DNA of 64,000 nt from Strongylocentrotus droebachiensis. Its lineage: Eukaryota > Echinodermata > Echinoidea > Camarodonta > Strongylocentrotidae. The position numbers and the translations under genes were made by a program. The notes beneath the pieces were generated by a model, which had not been told where the DNA came from, did no database searches, and was given only the letters and a program-made list of their open reading frames with translations. This document shows positions 12,101-21,500 of this stretch, one piece after another. Numbering within the stretch: the first letter of the stretch is position 1; each line of letters opens with the position of its first letter. The stretch covers positions 304,501 to 368,500 of the forward strand of contig JAVYIG010000886.1 in the NCBI GenBank assembly GCA_035222895.1. The letters run 5' to 3'.

Positions 12101-15100
12101 AGACACATCAGAACCTTTGCTGATTATCTAGTCTGTGAGTTCTCAACGTCGGCAGGTGGACAACATGTCAACATGGTGGGTCTCTTTTCTACTTAAAGTG
12201 ACTTGGTATTAAACATTAGTGAAGGTTGATGAAAAACTGGCAGTGCGTAATTTTTGTAAGAAATGTTACTTATTACTGGGTATATTCCTTCCACTGTACT
12301 AACCCTCTAACATGCAACAACTCCAACAGACCGCACAAAATTGTTCAGCTTATGTCAAAATTGACTTGGGAAGTGTATATAAAACTTGTTTTGCATAGTT
12401 TGGTAAAAAAAAAAAAAAATTGATTCAATTCACCCGAAATACAACTTTAGCGACCTGGAGTTATGCAGAGTTAATGCTCTATTATTTTCATTTTTGTTGT
12501 TCTTTTCTTTTAGTGTGTTGAGAAGCTGAACGCCATGGTATGGAAACTCAACATCATCACTCTAGACAGACTAGTTCTTAGTTTGGTAAGTCAGTCTCTT
12601 CTATCAATCAAGCTTCATAATGTAAGCTATACAAGTTTTTTATACAGACGTGATGGGTTTTAATCACATCAAAACTTAAATGTTTGTATTCATAGCCAGA
12701 AAAAAACTTGCCTTTATTATAGCATGACTCCCAGAGTGAAAGCCAAAATAAGCAGAGAAACAACTTGGTGAAAGTTTTAGTAATTAATATGTTAGTGAAG
12801 AAAACTTCACAGTATATATGAGGATTATAGTGAAAGTGATAGTGATCATAATGATGATAGTGGTAATAATACGGATAATGATAATCGTGGTGATAATGAT
12901 AACAGCGATAGAGAATATAAAGAACGTAATCATAACAATCCTATTGTTTAATTCTGAAAACTTTTCCTTCACAGGCTCTAAGAAGCCATGAGGGAAACGA
13001 AGCTCAGGTCGGCTTCTTCATAATCCAACTCTTGATTCTCAAACCTAATGAGTTTAGGACGAGAGTGAGTGACTTTGTGAAAGAGAACTCCCCCGAACAC
13101 TGGACTCAATCGGACTGGCATAGCAAACATATGGCCTACCATAGGGTAAGTATGAGCATGGATTAATTAATGTATGATTGAGCTAGTGAGCGGATGGATG
13201 AATGGGTGAGTGACTGAATGAAAGAAAGAATGGATCAGTGACTGAATGAATTAATGAGTGGATAACTGAATGAATTAATGATTGGATGACTGAATGAAAA
13301 AATGAGTGGATAATGAATGAAATAATGAGTAGATAATGAATGAAATAATGAGTGGATCACTGAATGAATTAATGGGTGGATGACTGAATAAATTAATGAG
13401 TGGATGACTGAATGAATTAATGAGTGGATGACTGAATGAATTAATGAGTGGATCACTGAATGAAATAATGAGTGGATGCTGAATGAATTAATGAGTGGAT
13501 AATGAATGAATTAATGAGTGGATGACTGAATGAATTAATGAGTGGATCACTGAATGAATTAATGAGTGGATGACTGAATGAAATAATAAGTGGATAATGA
13601 ATGAAATAATGAGTGGATGACTGAATGAATTAATGAGTGGATCATTGAATGAATTAATAGGTGGATAATGATTGAAATAATGAGTGCATGACTGAATGAA
13701 TTAATGAGTGGATCACTGAATGAATTAATGAGTGGATCACTGAATGAAATAATGAGTGCATCCCTGAATGAATTAATAGTTGGATAATGATTGAAATAAT
13801 GAGTGGATGACTGAATGAATTAATGAGTGGATCACTGAATGAATTAATGAGTGGATGACTGAATGAATTAATGAGTGCATCACTGAATGAATAAACGAGT
13901 GGATGACTGAATGAATTAATGAGTGGATGAATGAATGAATTAATGAGTTAATGAATGAATTAATTAATGAGTTAATGAATGAGTGAATGGATGGATGGTT
14001 TGATGACTGAAGGGTTGAGTGACTGATGAGTTACTTTCTCTCTCTCTCTCTCTCTCTATGTGCGTGTAGAAATACCCAGAGAAGTTCTTCTATGAAGGTT
14101 TGTGCGAAGAGACTGGTGCCACACTCACAACTACACCCCAGTACCTACCAGTCTACTTCAGCAATGTGTGCCTCAGATTCTTGCCTGTAAGTATGAGAAA
14201 TGACACCATTCTAAGTTTGTCTTGAGTTATGTTTAACCATTTCCAAATTGATATTACCTTCAGGTACATGTATTTGTTGGGAAAGTCATAGTGCTAAGTT
14301 ATAAGAATGTAATATTGTCATTATCTTAACTTTGTGGGGGCAATTCTATGAAATTGTGACTATTGATATAGGCATAATTTACTTTTATTTAATTCTGTGT
14401 CATCAAACTATAATTTCATTAGTTATTTGCACTACAAAATCAAGTGCAAAATCAACCTGAAAAAGCTTTACTGGTCATTCTATTGGCTAACAGATAAGGA
14501 GTACCGTATTTGCCGGCGTAAAGGCTGCAGTATTTATGGAAGAGAAAATATAAAAAAGTCGGGGTGCGGCCTATGCGGCGAAAGAGTAAATACAAAATAA
14601 ACTTGCAAGTTAAAACCACGAAACACAGCACAAATTTGTACATATGAGACAACAATGAAAGGTGATGGACATTTCTAGAATAACTGTCAAGAATAACACA
14701 TGTCTTACTGACAATTATGTGTTAAATTTATTAAAAGAAGGGAAAGTTTTGCCAATCTCGTAAATAAAATTCATAACTTACCAACCAAACTCTACTGGTA
14801 GATCTAGATTTAAGTTTTTGCCGTAGCTAAAGCCTCTCGATCGTGTGAGTAAACCTATGGCGCAATGCAAAAGAGAGAGGCTCAATGTATACATGAGAGA
14901 AAACTGCAACCTATAGCATCAGTGCGGGATGGCCAAGTGGTCTAAGGCGGTGATTTTGGTCACATTTTGGTCAGGGTTCAAATACAACCACCGACAATTT
15001 TTTTTTTTTTTAATTTCAAAATCGGGGGTGTGGCCTATGCGACGGTGCGGCCTTATCGCCGGCAAATATGGAATGAGGAAAATAAAGACTTACATACCAC

Positions 15101-15477
15101 CAACAAGTGGCACTTTGGTTCTGTGCGAGTCATATGCTATGAGTAGTTTACTCATAAGTCACTATTTTGTTAACTGAGAATGCATTTATTCGTGCATTGT
15201 GTCTTTATAGAAATACAGTGTAATATTTGAAGCTCAACTTTGGCATATATAGTATAGCAACTTTGAATCCCTAACAACATACAGAACAAAATGCTTGTGA
15301 TGTTTCCTATTCTCTTGTCTGTGTGTAGGTTTTTGACATCTTAATCCATCGGTTCCTGGAACTGCCTCCGGTCACCAAGTCACTAGAAACCATCCTGGAA
15401 CACCTAGGCTGCCTCTTCAAATTCCATGGTAAGGCAGAGAGTAGGAAGGAAGAGATAAATGAGAGAGAGAGAGAGAA

Positions 15478-15508
<31 letters not shown>

Positions 15509-18500
15509 GAGAGAGAGAGAGAGAGAAGAGAGAGAGAGAAGAGGAAAAAGGAAGGAAGGGGGAAAGAGCGGAAGAGATTCAAGAGTTTGAAGGATCTAGA
15601 AATCATCCTGGAACCCCTACATGTAGGCTGCCTCTTCAAATGCCATGGTAAGGCGGAGAATAGGGAGGAAGAGATAAATGAGAGATAGAGAGAAAGAAGT
15701 GGTGAGAGGAGTGATTTAAAAGTTTGAAGGATTTAGAAACCATCCTGGAACACCAAGGCTGCCTCTTCAAATTCCATGGTAAGGCGGAGAATAGCAAGGA
15801 AGAGAGAGAGACAGAGAGAGAGAGGAGAAGAAGAGGAAGATGAAGAGAGAAGGAAGGGGAGAGAGGGAGTGATTTAAAAGTTTGAAAGATCTAGAAACCA
15901 TCCTGGAACAACTAGAGTGCCTCTTGAAATTACACGGAAAGGAGGAGAATAGGGAGGATGAGAGAAATGAGGGAGAGACAGACAGACATTTAGAGGAGAG
16001 GTTTAATACAAAGGGGGAGAAAAACCTGGAAAGTCATAGAAATTCCTGGAAAATGATTGTGGGTGTGGGCTGTGTGTGACTTTGGCAGCCTTCCACTTTA
16101 TACTGACAGTGGGCATGGTATTCATATGCCGCTTGAATGCCGCAACCAATACCAAAATCATTAAATGGGACTAATACCTGGCCATGGAAAAAGGCAAACA
16201 TTTCTTTTTTGTTGTTGAGTGTATTTTACCTGCATTTCTTGTAGACCGTCCAGTGACATACCTCTTCAACACACTGCATTACTATGAGAAGAAGCTGAGA
16301 GAGAGACCGGGATTAAGAAGGAAGCTGGTCGGTGTAATCATCGGAGCTCAGAAAGGCATCAGACCAAACAACTGGTAAGCAGGATGCTTTTTAACCCATA
16401 TGATGATACAGTATGTTGTCCATAATTATATAATATTTACTGGCCTTTAGGGAGATACAAGGAATATTGCCTTTACTGAAATCATATAGACCTTGTCCTT
16501 TACTCGTTCAATTCTCATTTAATTCTCACATGGTGCACCCGCAAGCCTACTGTATATCGTTTAATTTATCATTGTATCTCCCGAAAGATAAGCCAGTCAA
16601 TATTATAATGATAACCTATTCCTTTGTAAATCAGGAAAGGATATCGTACAGTTACCATTAAAGAGATATCAATTGCTTTGAGAGGCCTGGCTGTTTTATA
16701 GGCTCAAGGGAACGTACACATCCTGCCATGACCCAGAGGTGCACCTGGGTGAACATGTTCAATATGACTTTTTTTTTCAAAGGAAGATAGTTGACATACC
16801 AGTTATTCCCACAAACTACCTTTAACTATGAAAGAACAAAGAACACATGATTTCAATGCTACGAACATTGTAATCCACCCAGGTGTTAAATGGGCACCCG
16901 GTAGGATGCGAAAGTTAATGTGGTTTGATTAGCAAGTGGCGCTTGTAAAATAGCAACTGGCTGGAATGCTCCCCAGGGAGTGGAGAATGTGCATACATTG
17001 TGTGCGGGTTAGCATGAATCTGATGACCGGGGTAACAATATATATCTTTAAATTGCATTGAGAGGGCCTGTGGTCCTGAAATACGCTATATAAGGACGAA
17101 CTATTATTATTATTATTATTGAAGGTAATACAAAGTTTTGGGAAATTTTGAAAATTGGGTGGATAGTGATTCTTTACAATTTTGATATTTTTGGATGCCC
17201 CTGTGGATGTATTATAAGCACAAGAAATTTTAGCCACTAAAACCCTTCTGCTTTCGAGAAAAATTGAATATAAAAATTTACCGGTGCTCCCGGTAAATTT
17301 TGATAAATTTCAAATAACGCCTACAGCCGTACAACGGTAGCTGCGACCATGAAAATCTCAGAATATTTAGTTGAGATATATAATTTCCAAACGGGAAGAG
17401 CTAATCGGTCGATTTTAGTCAAGAAACATTGTTTTATAGCTTAATTAATATCTTGACCTTGAGAGGGAGCTATTCATCATAAAGAGTTAATGATATACAA
17501 TTTCATAACTTTAGACTCAATTTCAACCGCAACAACGATCACTGAATATTGTAGGATCACTTGTGCTTCCAATATATATTCATTTGAACCAAATTCATGA
17601 CCCCATACCAAAATGTTGTATTACCTTTAATCTCCCTGATTGATTTTGTTTTGTTTGAACTCTTCAGGTGCTTGACCCAGGCCTACCAAGATTTCCTTGC
17701 TAAAGGACCAGAAGACTTTGTTTGGTCGCCTGAACATGACTACTACCACAATGTCATCAAGAGACTCGTAGACAGTATCCTTTCACTTTAATCATGAGGA
17801 AACTTGGTAATAAATAACAGAAATGCTATTTAAAAAAAGTCGGTTCCTAGGCCTCAACTAAGAAAGAGTTACGATTGATCCAAATCAATTGCAAGTCCTC
17901 CACTCAATCGCAAGTCGGCAGTCTCCAATCTCTTATGTAACATAGTTGCGATTGATGTTAATCGCAAATAAGTAGCGATCAATATCAACTCTTTGTAAGA
18001 CGGAGTCCAAGGGGGGTGTTTCACAAAGACTAAGATCGATTTTAAGTTGGACTTACCAGGCCATGCATGCCACTGTTTGCTCTCACTATAGGTCTCTCAA
18101 TAACAATCTTTAGACAATATTTTTTCCTTCAATAATGAATTATCAAAAAATTGTGACCATGATTTGTACGTCCCTTGAGAGACCAATGCCAGTAAATGGT
18201 GAGAGCAAACAGTGGCATGAACAGCCTGCCATAGTTAAGTCCAACTTAAAGTCGATCTTAATCTGTGTGAAACACCCCCCTGGTATGGCTATTTACTTTC
18301 AAATCAGTTTGCGTTAAAAATCGACCTTGGAGCAAAAGTGTGATAAGAGCAAGTGTAACAAATCATACCTGTACATTATGTATAAAGAATATTTGATTGA
18401 TTGATATTTCCTTGACAATGGACCATTGTGAAGCTCTCCTGGACAAGTCTCCATTCCCTGTGTTCGACTGGAGATTCAATGAGTTTCCTAACATCTCTGC

Positions 18501-21500
18501 TCATGCATTACACTGTGTCTGTGTGGAGCTCATGGCTCTATCCATCAACCCCAAGGTCGTAGGAGATGCTCTGCTCGACGTGGTACTAAAAAAGTAAGTT
18601 ATCAACCAGGGCCCCGTCACATAAAACTTACAATTGAAAGTAACTTTGCCATCAATGGCAACTTAAACTACCATGGTAACAGGGCTCAACAGCCAATCAA
18701 AATCAATGTTTCTTGCATTTACATGCATTATTCACAGAGAAAAATAAATAAAATGTACATGTGACATGATACATACAACTATTAACTATTGACAAATCAG
18801 TTGTAACTGTATTTTATTTTTGAAATATGTAATGAGTCTTTTAATTGTACACATGACAAATTCAGTCTTTGGGCAGCGACACATGTTTTTAATAAATATT
18901 GAATTGAATTGAATAATAATTTTCTTTAAAATGTTCTGTCTTTCCAGCCCCTCTGAGCTTCCTCGTGAGAATGTGATGATATGGATCAATGCTATTGCTC
19001 TTGTCTTGACTTCTCTACCGGTAAGTTTACCACAAATACATTTGTTTGACGAATTAAATAAAATTACATTAAAAATTAAATTAAGTACAATCACATCCCA
19101 TATCATACTGATTCTAGGTGACTGATTAGCCAAAGGTAAAACCCATTATTATCTATATAAGGCTTCCAAGTGGTAAAATAAATCAGTGCATTCAATATCT
19201 TTAGCGCAGTACTCGGGTGACTGACCAATATTGTTTCGTATTGTTCAGTCATCCAGGAACTTCAACTATCGATCTCACACAAAAACAAAGCCATATTTGC
19301 CAAGGTAAGTCAAATTTGCGGGTTATTTCACTAGTCAGCCTGAAATTGGACTCGTCTCTGACTCGTTCAATATATATATTGTCATAGCTCGAACAATATA
19401 TTCTTGTACCACACTCAAAGTCATCCAATATTATATAACTATTAACTGCTTCATCACAGCTGCATAATTCCTGGAAAATATACATGTACAGTCAATCCTG
19501 TGTACAGCGACCCACCAAGGGAAACACAAAAAGTGATCTTTGTAGACAGGGTCCTTTAGTACATGTTTCAACACGAAACCATTTTCAAGGGAAACTAAAA
19601 GTGTGGTCTTTCTAGAGAGGTGGTCACTAAAGCAGGTTTGACTGTATTTAGCTGCTTTGACCTGACAAAGCAAGGGTTTCCTTATGTGTACATGTGACTC
19701 TTGCATAGATGTAGAGCTACCTGCTTATCTGCAGCGTAATTTTAAATACTTTGATACAGTTAAAAATTAACAAACTTTTCATGTCATCCCGGATCCAGGA
19801 TTAATGCCTTACCAAAGGGCACTAGTGCATCCACTTGGTTTCGAACCCGGGTCACCAGATTGCAAGACCACTGCTCTACCGACTGAGCTATCGCGCCTCC
19901 ATTATCATTATGAAAACTCTTTTATTGTTATTTGTCCATATCAGGAGACATATTGCGAGATGATACAGACCAGGATTGTAGAGGTCATCTGCAGGGAACC
20001 CTTGACAGGGTCAAAGGTCAACCCCATGACCCCAAGGTCAAACCTGAACCACATGTTTGCCGAGTTCAGCTTTGCCTCGGCCCATCCTCTGTTCACTGAG
20101 GGAGAGAGTGCTTACGTCATTGCCATCACACACGCCATCTGGCACCACTCTAACATCGGCCAACTGACACCATTGCCTCAGTAAGTTACATGTACAGTTA
20201 AACCTGTCTAGTAAGACCACCCAAAGGAGACAAGGAAAGTGGTCTTTATAGGCAGGTGGTCTTTATGTACAGGTTCCTTTAGTACATGTTTCAATGAGAA
20301 ACCATTTTCAAGGGAAACAAAATATGTGGTCTTTGTAGACAGGTGGTCTTTCTATACAGGTGGTCACTAAAGCAAGTTTGACTGTATATGCTATTTCATC
20401 AGATGATTGGTAGAGGGGGGGGGGGGGGCTACCGCAAGTTCATGTATGCACTTTGATTCCAAATGCAAAATATCATGCTATTCAGAATAGAAGGTAAACC
20501 TTATTTCATTTAACATATTATTCTGAAGTTGCATTGTTTCAAAAGCTTTGACAGAAAAGTTTAAAACATTTTTGTCTGTGATCAATGCCCAGTGTTAATA
20601 TTTTGCAATCTAAATATTGGGCGAGTCATAAAATATCACACTGTAGTTAGTGAATCCACTCTTTCATTAGTCGTCTGACTCTGAGTGATTAATATTTTAC
20701 CCTGATTTCAATTAATGATAATTTTGCCTGATGAAGGGTAGAGAGAGAGACAGAATCATATCAGTAATTATCAAAAGTTTGTTCTTATTTGTGATTTTGT
20801 TTGTAATCTGGGTAGCACAATGAAAGTTCAAGTACTGTTCATCTGTCGAAATAGTTGTATTGTAAGGACAATTTGGGAAGGAAAATGTTCTATAAAAAGT
20901 ATCCAATCCGATCCAATCCAGGTATTTATAAAGCACCAATATCTAGTTGCCTAATCAAAGGCGCAGATGAGACTGAAAAACTACCAAAAATGTCTGTTCA
21001 TGATTCTAACTGGGAAAGACAAAAAAGCAGTGACTAATTGTAAGCAATCTGAAATAGGTATGTCTTTAGTTGAGTTCTGAAAGTGGATAATAGGTGACAA
21101 GAGCGAAGGATTTGGGGAAGACCATTCCACAATCTCGATGCACAGGCAGTAAATGATCGATCCTGGAAAAGAGCATGTTCAAGGACTCTCAAGCAGGTAT
21201 TTACCTGCAGATCGCAAATTAGTTTGAGGGTTATAAATAGTCAACAAAGTATTAACCTTTTCCCCATCAGGTTCCTGAGAGAGCAAGTAAAGCCTCATGT
21301 GAAGACTGAAGATCAGTTCCTCTTCATCTGTCACATCGTAGGACCATTCCTACAGCGATTCCATGAGGAAAGAACTAGATGCTTGATGGAGGTATGTGAT
21401 AGTCATCACTGATCTTTCATTCATTCATTCATTCCTTCGTTCATTTTTCCATCCGTTTATTTAATTCAACATTCATTAAGTCATTAATTTATTAATTCAT

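Larger units (their letters stand above)
17775..18433 (+). other. U12-type intron of MED23
   Basis: The intron starts GTATCCTTT, a full match to the minor-spliceosome 5' splice site. TTCCTTGAC at 18408-18416 matches the U12 branch-point consensus, with the adenosine 18 nt before the AG at 18432-18433. The exon join is phase 1 and restores LVDT-LLDKSPFP. It contains a family B (17841-18010) and a family A (18011-18281) foldback element next to each other. Confidence 0.85.

Noticed and set aside
13235..13456. Minus-strand frame with IHSLIHSV repeats
   Set aside because: Translation of the 24-bp minisatellite.
19267..19313. Possible extra MED23 exon (ELQLSISHKNKAIFAK with AG before and GTAAGT after)
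   Set aside because: The exon at 19945 begins ETYCEMIQTRIVEVI, which is the family continuation after the exon ending at 19020 and is already in phase 0; inserting this piece would break the family alignment.
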